The notes under the pieces are model-generated. The model searched no databases and was not told the DNA's origin. It saw nothing but the letters and a program-made list of their open reading frames with translations. DNA of 64,000 nucleotides from Paraconiothyrium sp. Pb-2020 (taxonomy: Eukaryota; Ascomycota; Dothideomycetes; Pleosporales; Didymosphaeriaceae), in NCBI GenBank assembly GCA_022419385.1, contig JAJUBI010000009.1, forward strand, positions 434,001 through 498,000. Direction: 5' to 3'. Shown in pieces: positions 54,778 to 64,000 of this stretch. Position numbers and translations under genes: made by a program. The stretch's first letter is position 1. Each line of letters starts with the position of its first letter.

Positions 54778-57114
54778 GGCTGCGAGGAAGTAGATAGAGC
54801 AGGTAGGTATAGAGGAACTTCTTTTGTGGAGTGATAATCAAGCAACAAGGGGATATCTGGACCGGATGCGTTGTTGGGAGACAGGTCTTTTAAGGCAAGG
54901 CTGTCTTGCTGTGCCTCATGCTAGCCTGCTTGGCCCGCTTGTTGGTGGTACAAGCACAGGGCGCTCATATGATTTGTTGGGCATCAAGACCTACGCCGCA
55001 TGGACCTAGGCACAACTTGGCTCACGTTATTGATACTCAATCGGCCTAGTACCATCATTTCACTTCATATACCTCACGTCGCTCAAGCCCCGCCGCAACG
55101 CGCGCGTTGCAATTTATCCTTTTGCTGCCGGGTGGCCCAGTCGTTGTTATGTCCGTCGACCTGCAATTCTATTCATGAACCCCGATGCAGAGTGGCTATC
55201 AAGGATACATTCGCTACGACCAAGCCGTGCTGGATGTCGGCCGACACTTTGCCACGTACGACTGGCTATGCTATGACAATAGTAGTCGAAAATAGTCACA
55301 ACGCCTTTCTGCGGGAGCTGTTGGTCTTCTTAGCATCTAATAACGGTGAATGCGAGGTTCAGAAAGAAGCAATATTTGTTGCATCATCCTCGAGTAACTT
55401 TTTTAGATTTTGGCCTCGTTTTGGGTTTCATGAACGCAGAAAAGATTTCATGTATGCCTGTTCGTTACGCAGCAAGAGTGAAAACATGATCGAAGAAGAA
55501 CTATGCTGGGTAAGAGCCACAGAAGCTTTGGATGTATGCGCTATGTGCCCAAATCTGCCTTTCGATCCCATGTTCCCAAGCCAGGGAGCGCAGTGCCAGG
55601 CCATCGGACATACTATGTCCAGAGATTCTGTCTTCGCGGAGAGTACGAATCAACCTCAACAGTGTTTAACAGACAATTGTTACGAATGGCACACCGTGTC
55701 TCGGCTTACTCACGCGGAGTCCTCCTGATACTTTAGTGAGGCTCAACATAGCCAGAGATCGACTACGATCAAGTATATGGCTCTGCTGGGCTTGAGTCCA
55801 AACTTTCTAATTACCTCATCCGTGGCAGTTGGTCATTCGTGAGGATCAATCGCAGCAGGCTATTTCGCCAGACTGATTACATAAAGCTCCGCCATGATGA
55901 CATATTATTATAGAAGCCCCTTTAGCTTGGAATTGGATGTTTCTCATAGGGCGGAATGGAGGGCGCTATCGGACTGTCGAAGGAAGCTGTGGCACGTGAA
56001 TTCCACATGTTGTGGCGCGAAAAAGCCCTATTGTGGTAATGCGCATTGGTGATCCCAATTCATTCGAAGCAGAATGGATTTCTCTCTATCAAGCGGACAA
56101 AATGTCATGCCTCCAAGGTCACGAAGTAAAGAAATTACTTCAGTACACGAGATAAAATCTAGTTAATTGCACAGTTGATTGGCCTCTGTTTGCCTACCAG
56201 CTGAAGCAAAAGAGCGTAAGATCGTGATCGGCGTCGGAATCGGTGCTCCAATCATCCTCATCGTCATCGCGTGAGTCCTGCGGGATTGTCCAATTCTTCC
56301 GAATCACCTGGCTCGCCGTGACCAATAAACCATTGTCGTCGTCATCCTCGCCCTCCTCGTTACTGCTGTCCTATATATATCGATAGGTCGCCTGGACCGG
56401 CAAGGCTTTCAGCATAGTAAATCTCACAGGTAGGAACCTTGCACTGACGAGCAGGACGTCTATCGGGTCATCGGTCGCTCCATCGACACCTATCACTTCG
56501 TCCCGGTTCCCGGTAGGCGCCATCTCCAAAAGCAGCAGTAAATCTTCAATGTCCTCACAGACCGCTCTTGCTTACGGTGTACGCGCAGCAGTGAGCTGAC
56601 GTCGAACCCGAATGCCCAGCAACGACCCATGTCTCAGCCGCAAAAAGGCGCACCCCAACAATTGCACAGGGCAAACTCGCAAGAAGAGGCACAACTCTGG
56701 TCCTCCGAACGGTATGTTCACCCGTTTTCAGGTGCCCTTGGCTTCGTAACGGCCACCAATAAGATGAATTATATTGCGTCCCACGTAATAGTTCGTGGCG
56801 CGGAGTTGCTGCGGGGGGTCTTGGGTGCCTCCTGGGGGCGTCTTGCTGGGTATGAAGAGCTCAGCCAGACATGATTTTTAGGCTCGATCTGGTTTGAAGA
56901 GGGCGTTGCTTCTGCCTGTGATGTATTACAAGGTGAACAGCTGGAACTTAACGCTTGGGTGGCTGAAGACATGTGGACGGCGTTGTAAGAAATATAAGAA
57001 CATCGTAACGCGTCAAAAGGCCCGATCCACTTCCCATACTTGACACTTCATGGTAGCCACTAGCAGGGTTAACATTCAGCCTTATACTACGGTGCACCTC
57101 AACGCAAACTCAAC
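54778..57114. other. Gene-poor stretch with possible relics
   Basis: A 242-codon ATG frame at 55000-55728 has no recognisable domain and is not called. At about 56210-56272 a minute coding-like segment (EAKERKIVIGVGIGAPIILI) resembles the single membrane span of fungal surface sensor proteins. It ends in a GTGAGT, but the expected downstream acceptor is missing, so it is probably a relic. Confidence 0.4.
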
Positions 57115-58999
57115 ATGGCAGACGCCGACTTCAAGCTCTCCAACGTTCAAGGCGACATACTGTACTATTCCCAACTGTCACCCTACTGAGGACAACAACC
57201 ACTAACACATGCCAGCGTTGGCCTCTCCAAGAAAACAGAGGTCTTCTTCTTCTTCCAGATCACCAATGCGGGTGCATTCAAGTCTCAGCTGAAGAACGTT
57301 GTTCCACTGATCACTACCGCAGACAAAGCGACGGGTGAGAAAGAGGCTATTCGCGCGTTCAAAGTGGAGAAGCAGGTGCGGATCAACGGCGTAAATGGAT
57401 CCAGCGGCACCAACGAGCTTGGTGAGATCACAGCTAACCCCCCGCTACTTTCCGTAGTTGGGGTCAACATCGCGTTCTCACAGAAGGGTCTTACTGCCGT
57501 AAGTAGGGTTCAGTCTGGGATAGTGTGGTATGTCTGACATTGCTTAGCTCGGCGTTACGGACGACCTCAAGGACCCACTCTTCGCCGCAGGACAAAAGGC
57601 CGATGCATTCGATCTAGCCGACAAAGGCACTGGAGATACCAAAGAAAAGTTCAAGCCAGATTGGGATGATGCTTTCCTGCAGGAGAAGCAAGAGATCCAC
57701 GGAGTAATCCTCGTCGCTGGTGACTCCTTCGAGACTGTAGACGGCAAGCTGGATGAGGTCAAGAGTCTCTTGTCTACGGATGGAACATCCTCGATCGCTC
57801 AAGTTGCGACGCTGGCTGGTGATGTTAGACCTGGAGAGTTTAAAGGCCATGAACAGTGAGTGTTGATGTCGGATTGAGCACTCATCTGATCTGACTGACA
57901 TTTTATAGCTTCGGATACATGGACGGTATCTCGCAGCCGGCACTGAATGGCGTGGACAACGTTGATGGAAAGAAGCCCTTCCCCGGACAGACTTTGGTCA
58001 AGCTCGGGTAGGCTTCCCTACTAGTTTAGGTTGCTTGAAGAGTCGCTGACCGTTGTAGTGTTGGATTGCTTGGTCGTGATGGAGATGATGTCCAAGGTCG
58101 TCCGGGATGGGCCAAAGACGGCAGCTTCCTGGCTTTCCGCAAACTGCCACAGTTCGTTCCTGAGTTTGACAGGTATGCTTCACACCCGTCTTGAGTATCA
58201 GCACCGCTGATGGGAAACCAGGTTCTTGGAGGACACAGCCGATAACATCACGGACTTCGATGACTTCTCTGACGCGCCATCGCCGGCCGATATTCTCGGT
58301 GCTCGCATGGTCGGTCGTTGGAAGAGTGGTATGTCTGCTCATCCTTTTGTGCCACGTCTTGGTCAAATATTGACACGCCATAGGTGCACCAATACGCATC
58401 ACACCTCTCGTAGACGACCCCATCCTTGCTGCTGACCCTCAGCGCAATAACAAGTTCAAATTCAACCCCAAATCGCAAGAGATATGTCCTTTCGCCGCAC
58501 ATATCCGCAAGATGAACCCTCGCAAAGACCTTGCAAATCCCGAGACGAGCATTGACCCTCACTTGATCTTGCGTCGCGGCATCCCTTTCGGTCCTGAAGT
58601 CACGACCGAGGAGAAGCTCACTAAGAGTACCAAGTATGAGCGTGGGCTGTATTTTGTGTCATACCAGTCAAACCTCGATAACGGTTTCAGTTTTTTGCAG
58701 AAGCGTAAGTCACATTGATCTCCTTTCATACGCTTTTTGTGTAATTTTTGGTGACGACGGCTTTAGGATGGGCCAACAACGAAGGCTTTCCACCACAGGA
58801 GTCTGAACAACCCGGTTTTGATCCGATCATCGGGCAAATTCATGGCGAGGTAAGGGCCATGACGGGCGCCAATGATGATGCGACTGGGAACTCCCTATCG
58901 CTCGATAGACAGTGGGTGCAGTCCAAGGGCGGAGAATACTTCTTCTCGCCATCGATCGAGGCGCTTAATGGCGCGCTCTCGGGTGGTGCCCAACCTTGA
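57115..58999 (+). CDS. DyP-type haem peroxidase
   Basis: Eight exons (57115-57161, 57216-57498, 57548-57855, 57909-58007, 58059-58172, 58222-58328, 58384-58704, 58767-58999) give 503 residues with all phases matching. The N-terminus (MADADFKLSNVQGDILVGLS) is the usual start of fungal dye-decolourising peroxidases. The distal catalytic GxxDG motif is FGYMDGISQP (Gly215, Asp218, Gly219), assembled across the exon 3/4 junction. Later blocks (PFAAHIRKMNPR with a candidate proximal haem His, GLYFVSYQSNLDNGFSFLQK) match the ferredoxin-like haem domain. There is no signal peptide, so it is probably intracellular, unlike the secreted basidiomycete enzymes. The expected reaction is hydrogen-peroxide-dependent oxidation of dyes and phenolics; the natural substrate is unknown. 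Confidence 0.94.
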
Positions 59000-59273
59000 G
59001 GTTTCGGTCCTACAATAGCTAGCCCTACAGATGTAATTCTTTCCATATGCGTAAGCATGGGAGCTTCTCTCGGAAGCGATCTACGCGCTCGTGCTGTTCG
59101 TCTGTAGGCGTTGTATTAGTTGCTCTTTTTGCCCAAATATGATTCTGTATCGGCTGGGACTTGCGCATCACTCGACGGATGTGCTGTCGCCATGGCCCCT
59201 TCGCGATACGCGCACAGCCGAGCGCATAGTTTACCAAGTTGGCCAGCTCTTATAGCACGTTGCCTCCTCCACC

Positions 59274-59969
59274 TTATATATCCGGCTGATAGTGAATCCT
59301 AAACTTCTTGTTCGCTCTATCCGCGCTCCTCGTCTGAAATTGCTCTCCCAAAAGTTCAAAGACCAGCGGCCTCTTCTCCTCCTCCTCCTCTTTCCTGGGC
59401 ACCGGTACTTCAAACCGAAACATCGTATGCTCCTTGGGCACAGCCTTGACCTTATCCTTCTGCGTAATAATCTCAAACGTGAACTTTGTGTCGCGAACTA
59501 CGATCCCCTTAAGCCCAACGCGACTCGGACACCGACTCCTTACAACCTCCAGAATCGCCCCGTGCATATCCGCGCTCGCAAGCTGTTGACCCACACTAAC
59601 AGGTGTCACGAAAGCTTTCCCGCCTTCTCCACCAAGCCCTAGTATCTCTGCCATGTAGCCTGTCCATAACTTGTGTAAACCTGCGTAAATTTCGTATTTC
59701 TGTTGCGCTTTCGGAATCTCAAGGAGGCCAAGGGCGCGCTTTTGTGCGGCGGAAAGTGGGCGTGGCTTCAAAGCGCTTTGGGCGCGTGCCTTGGCCTTGC
59801 GCGCGTTCTGGATCTGGCGGCGCGACGCACGAGCGGAGGGGATGGGGCTCGTCGCGCGAATGTAGAGGGGGCGCTTGACGACGCGTTCAGTATAGAGGGC
59901 TTCTGCGACGGCGGGGGGATGCGCGCGGGCGAGGAGGGTTTGTGCGAAGGGGTCGGGCTCGGTCGTCAT
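59274..59969 (-). CDS. POP4: RNase P/MRP protein subunit POP4 (Rpp29)
   Basis: A single 231-codon frame from ATG 59969. The core ASADMHGAILEVVRSRCPSR, VGLKGIVVRDTKFTFEIIT and EHTMFRFEVPVP form the Sm-like beta-barrel of Rpp29/Pop4, which binds the RNA component of nuclear RNase P (tRNA 5' processing) and RNase MRP (rRNA processing). The N-terminal half is basic (ARKAKARAQSALKPRPLSAA), as in eukaryotic homologues, and the C-terminus ends RADRANKKFRIHYQPDI. Length is normal. It is convergent with the DyP gene, with 274 bases between stops. Confidence 0.93.
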   Translation of the reverse strand: MTTEPDPFAQTLLARAHPPAVAEALYTERVVKRPLYIRATSPIPSARASRRQIQNARKAKARAQSALKPRPLSAAQKRALGLLEIPKAQQKYEIYAGLHKLWTGYMAEILGLGGEGGKAFVTPVSVGQQLASADMHGAILEVVRSRCPSRVGLKGIVVRDTKFTFEIITQKDKVKAVPKEHTMFRFEVPVPRKEEEEEKRPLVFELLGEQFQTRSADRANKKFRIHYQPDI

Positions 59970-62529
59970 CGCAACAGCTAGCTAAGACGGTAGCAAAGGT
60001 TCTGTGGTTGGTGTATTGTCGCTTCGGAACTCGGAAGGGATGCGTGGCTACTGAGTGTCAGGAAGTGAAGTGAGTCTAAAGTTTTCCGGATGCGAGCCGT
60101 TGGTTCGTTCACCCCGCGTTACTGGAGATAACTAGCGGTCGTGCGCACGACCAATCTCCACAATTTGGAGGGTCGAATAGCGTTCTTGTACCAACGTCTG
60201 ACTGACAAGATGACTGAACGTATGGATCACCTCGACTAATTCCCTCAGAGCTGAAACTATATGATTTTATATTTCCAAGTACTACCCTATATATGAATAG
60301 GTAAATATATGCTAAGAAGGTGATAGCAATAGAGGGCAGAGATACCTATCTATTGATTAAAGTTTTAAAAAGATTGATAAACTACTAGGTCGCTGGCGTC
60401 ACGTTTCCAACAATCGTGGGAGAGAGGTTGTCCCGCGTGGACAATCAATTAGAGGCTGGGAGAGCAATACACTGTGATGTTCACTTCCGCTACCAAGCTC
60501 TCATGTATCGCGTCAATTTCTCAATTGCACAACTAATAGCGACATGCGTCCTGGAGACTCTATCATCCATCGATGAAGACCAATACTAGATACTATCGGT
60601 CCCTCTTTCGGCATGCATTTGTCGTTCTTCGTGTGCCCGAAGGCGAGCCGAGGCCAGAGGCAGTTCGGGCTTGAGGTGCAATCGGAACTTTCGACACAAG
60701 GGCGAGAGCAGATCGCTCACGGGCTTTCCTTGTTCTGAACTTCCCAATAAGAGCAGTGTCCAAATGTCGGAGTGCGAAACCGGAGTAACTATCGTTGACA
60801 TCGACGAACTCGTATGCCTTCCTGTAATCCACTAGATGGATGACATGTTCGAGTAATGTTTTTCGAACAGACCACAGCATCGGTATGTAGTACAGATATA
60901 TGGCATCGTTCTTTCAGCTTTCTTTACCGCAACGATCGACTGAACAGACTCGCCCCGCAAAGCTACGTCCAGCTTGGTCAGCTACCTTGATGAACATTCG
61001 ACATCCTTACTTTTCCCAACCCTTTGTCATCCCTAGAAGTTCGAAAATAAGCCTTGCGGGTAAGACCCAGATCAGCGTTGGTCATGTCTCCTTTCGAATG
61101 CTTTCGTACCCGCGCGGTTGATTGCATTGGCCCATGTCCAATTAATGGGCCCTACCACAGCACACCTACGTATTGTTGTTGGGTTAATCAGATGCCAGGT
61201 CAGCTAGTGCTTGGTGAGCCTAGCTGCCCTCGGGGTAAATGATCCGACAGACTTGGGGCTGCACTCTACCACCACAGAAAGTCCGGGCGGGTCGGGGATC
61301 CTATTTTCTGGGTTGATGTTGCGAGGGGGCCATTTCCTGACCAAGTTGATCGGTAGCGCTCTGCATACGGATTGAATATGGCATGGCTTCTGCCGCAGAT
61401 TAAGCCCTCCAAGGTGCTAGGGTCATGCATAACAACTGAAACTGGGAACTGGTCAATTACCTTCGGCGCTCAACAAGGCTAGCGGAAAAGGAAGCTGGCG
61501 TCCTGTTGCACTACTGCCAGGTACGCAGTTCTTGTCTTAAATTGGCAATCATCGGATCTCGGCTCTGCAGCAATGTCATTGGCTGTGTCACATATTCTCC
61601 GTACTACTTCCAGTTTTGCTGGGGGCCTGACCTTCCCCGCTTACACATAGCATTCGCATCTTATTCCTGAATCGAGCATCTTACGGGAGGTAGCAAGCGA
61701 GCAGACTTAGCAGTGCTCGGGCAACTCCGATACCGTATGCCTGGCTTATGATTGAGACCTCGAATTTTGGCTTCCACAAACTTGAGATACATGGCTTCAA
61801 AAAGATTTAGCTAGCGACATTCCCCGTTTCATAGATAGTCCATGTGTATAACAACGACTCGAACCTTAGCCTGTCGGTGATGATGCTATTATAGAATTAT
61901 CTAATCTTGAGCCCTAACGAGCATCCCTTGCGCTTGATCTCGCCGCTCACCCTGTATCCCCTCGTGCCTTGATTGTACTATATTTTGTGAGAGTACATTT
62001 TTAGCCATGGCCTGTGAAAGGAACAAGAAGTGTCATGAATGAATCTTGAGCAAGACTATTCTCGTCTGACACAGATCAGAGAAGGCAGATTGGAATGAGG
62101 TACAGCGTATAAACCTTCTCTAGTGGCATCACTCATGGATACAGCTACACCTAATGCAGGCCATGTGATGATTTCCCAACTCCTAACCCAATTCTGATCA
62201 TTAAAGCCTATGAGCGGTATGCAAGAGCAGTTGCACAACAATCGGGGCTGGGTTCCACAGAATGCTGCACTCTAGACGATTGTAGGTAAGTTCACTCACG
62301 ACTGGTGTCCGTGCAATGTGAACAACCGTGTAAGCAGTGTCTATAGGCTACGAAACCATGTCTGTGAGTAGCCCTCCTCAAGAACTTATCTCGCGACTTG
62401 CAAGGCGAGTAGCGAATGCGCATTACCGCATCACAGCTGAACTCCACGTACGGGTCTCATTCGCCGACAGATGGCCGCCTGAGGACGCCTTGAAATCCAC
62501 TATTGAGCAGATCTCATCAGCTAGAAGAA
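59970..62529. other. Long gene-poor stretch
   Basis: The first few hundred bases should hold the POP4 promoter. 60240-60400 is strongly AT-rich. Several minus-strand frames at 60586-60880 and plus frames at 60900-61242 lack domains and splice logic. Nothing is supported over the rest. Confidence 0.45.
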
Positions 62530-62537
62530 TATAAATA
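62530..62537 (+). promoter_or_regulatory. TATA box of the six-cysteine peptide gene
   Basis: TATAAATA lies 89 bases upstream of the ATG at 62626, leaving a C/T- and A-rich leader typical of highly expressed fungal secreted-protein genes. Position and sequence fit a core promoter. Confidence 0.45.
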
Positions 62538-62625
62538 TGGAGGTGAGATTCCACTTCAGGTTCTCATCAACAAGACATCCATCTCTTTTCCAGCTCTTCG
62601 AAACATCTTCACTACAACCTTCAAC

Positions 62626-62881
62626 ATGCGCGCCTTTCTCATCATCTCCACGCTCGCTGCTCTGGCCCTCGCGGTCCCAAACCCGGCCCCCGAGGCCAAC
62701 GCTGATGATCTCCTCGCCCATGACCTCATGGTCCGGGCTTGCGATGGAAACGGCGGGAGACATTGCCCGGCGGGTGAACACTGGGTACGCCCACTCTGCT
62801 ATTATCTTTGGGATAACTCTGACACAATCCACACAGTGCCCGAGAGAAGATCGTTGCAGGACTTGCGGTATTCCCTGCTAG
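62626..62881 (+). CDS. Six-cysteine small secreted protein, effector candidate (67 aa)
   Basis: Exons 62626-62784 and 62837-62881 join in phase 0 through a 52-nt intron (GTACGC donor, ACACAG acceptor). The product has a signal peptide (MRAFLIISTLAALALAVP), a short acidic propeptide-like segment (PEANADDLLAHDLMVR) and a 29-residue C-terminal region with six cysteines at 39, 47, 54, 60, 63 and 67, spaced C-x7-C-x6-C-x5-C-x2-C-x3-C, the last being the C-terminal residue. Without splicing the frame loses three of the cysteines and reads into hydrophobic nonsense, so the intron is supported by the pattern. An even cysteine number, small size and secretion are hallmarks of disulfide-stabilised effectors or antimicrobial peptides. 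No family is recognised. It sits isolated in gene-poor DNA. Confidence 0.7.
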
Positions 62882-64000
62882 TAGTGTCAATGCACCCACA
62901 GCCGGATGGAATTGGATGGTGTCTGGGATGTAATGTGAGGACGCTCACTGCTTCCTGGATCGCCATATACCTGTATACGTCTTCAGATTCTGACTTTGCT
63001 GCCTTTTTGGGCAGATCCACTCTTTTATACTTCAAATCACATTTTCAGGCGCCAACGACACTTTTACTTCTCATGCGTGACGCTCCTGCATTTTTGTCGC
63101 CTGCCATTCTTGTTGATTGGCGCATACATCTCTTATGACAATGATAGTTGATAGTGTGACCTGCAGCGAACCGATGTCTGCGAGCCCAATCTTACATCGT
63201 AGAGCAATTCATTGCGTCGTGAGGTTTTCATTAAACGTCAACAGTCTGTCGTGAGAATGGTCAATTCCGATAGCTGGAGACCATGAGCGCTGACGGCCAT
63301 TTGATTATACAGTCGTTGCGCGTTTCTATTCCTTCCCCGGGTAACAGCACCAGACAAGCCGATGATGTGCTATATATATTGTTGTGTTTTGGCTGCTGAG
63401 TACCTTTGATTTAGATACTTGGAAGACTACATTGGATGCAGTAAGATTTTGTGCCGTCCAGTATGCTGGCATTGTTTACGTGCCCCGGATGATGTAGGGA
63501 GATCAATCCAATATTCTCTAAGTCAAGATGTCCTAAGGCTCCTTATTTTCCCTACCCCACTCAGTATATCCTTGCTGCTTGTTTGGAAAGAGTACGACGG
63601 TCGCATCAAGGCTAGTCCTCTTCGGTCAGAAGTATTGCATCTCGAAATCGTTCTCACCCTATCTGTATTTGTGATGTGAATCGCGCGTACGACTAGGCCC
63701 TGAGAAGCTCCTATTACGTGCCTGGAGCACAGGCCAATCGATATTTTCTATATAACTGAACTTAGGAGCTTATCTCCCTTGTTCAGTGATAATACATTAG
63801 ATCACCCTGAGTTGCCTGCTAAGCTCCCTCCAACAGTATTGATTTACATTGTGTGTGAAAAGTCTCATAATAGATTTCAAACCCTCCACCAGACATGGAC
63901 CAAGTTAATTCAGCAAGAGCTCCGGAACGTCCTGCATCATGCGAGATTTTGAGACTTTCATAGATCGCCCTGTTGAAAAAGAATAGTGGATGGTTGCCAA
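62882..64000. other. Intergenic to window end, nothing recognised
   Basis: About 1.1 kb with no supported frame. It is moderately AT-rich towards the right edge. A 5'- or 3'-partial gene beyond the window cannot be excluded. Confidence 0.45.

Noticed and set aside
55000..55728. 242-codon ATG frame
   Set aside because: Long, but the composition is odd, no domain is recognisable and there is no promoter-like leader; not called without transcript evidence.
56210..56420. Membrane-sensor gene with an intron after the membrane span
   Set aside because: The GTGAGT donor has no AG acceptor before the next coding-like segment, so no workable gene model.
1..64000. CRISPR arrays, bacterial-type operons or prophage
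   Set aside because: No regular spaced repeats; intron-rich monocistronic genes show eukaryotic nuclear DNA.
1..64000. A complete secondary-metabolite cluster
   Set aside because: P450s, GMC and BBE oxidases and acyltransferases are present, but there is no polyketide synthase, NRPS, terpene cyclase or prenyltransferase backbone gene in the window.

Overview
The window reads as nuclear DNA of a filamentous ascomycete (Pezizomycotina, probably a Dothideomycete). Almost every convincing gene is cut by short GT-AG introns of roughly 40-130 nt. Genes lie on both strands without operons, and the gene content is typical of these fungi: HET-domain proteins, P450s, GMC and berberine-bridge FAD oxidases, DyP peroxidase, peroxisomal Lon, CHO2 and small secreted proteins. 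Class assignment is inference; no marker gene is present. I rebuilt the exon chains by eye and checked most of them by phase arithmetic.

Layout. 0-13.5 kb is mostly conserved housekeeping: an edge-truncated histidine/DMAT-type methyltransferase (-), a coiled-coil hypothetical (+), phosphatidylethanolamine N-methyltransferase CHO2 (+), a peroxisomal Lon protease ending in SRL (-, convergent with CHO2) and a secreted DUF4360 protein (-). 14-25.6 kb is accessory: a HET-domain gene with a broken frame, a secreted metallopeptidase-like gene whose HEXXH is assembled across an exon junction, and a 10-exon, 1192-residue secreted SGNH hydrolase joined to calcium-loop VCBS/FG-GAP repeats. 25.6-34.8 kb is gene-poor and decayed: a truncated rhodopsin-domain (PTH11-like) fragment, one intact P450, one 3'-truncated P450 lying tail to tail with it, and an LPPELR-type hypothetical.

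34.8-46 kb carries a GMC oxidoreductase, an AhpD-like protein, an intact HET-domain protein, a small secreted protein followed by a repeat-rich tract open in shifted frames, and a berberine-bridge-type FAD oxidase with a compensating frameshift pair. 46-59 kb holds a 71-residue two-exon membrane microprotein, an F-box-like protein, an MBOAT/wax-synthase-like acyltransferase, a 69-residue secreted peptide, a beta-lactamase-fold serine hydrolase and a DyP peroxidase. 59-64 kb has the RNase P/MRP subunit POP4, then mostly empty sequence interrupted by a two-exon, 67-residue, six-cysteine secreted peptide that looks like an effector candidate.

The genes do not form one pathway. CHO2, Lon and POP4 are core functions. 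The others fit the secreted, oxidative and self-recognition repertoire that varies between fungal strains. No single unmistakably new system was found. The most rewarding leads are the six-cysteine peptide, the SGNH-VCBS protein with introns recurring at its calcium loops, the metallopeptidase-like gene, and three coding lesions at short simple runs (HET, FAD oxidase, Ala/Asp tail) that are either strain-specific inactivation or assembly errors.
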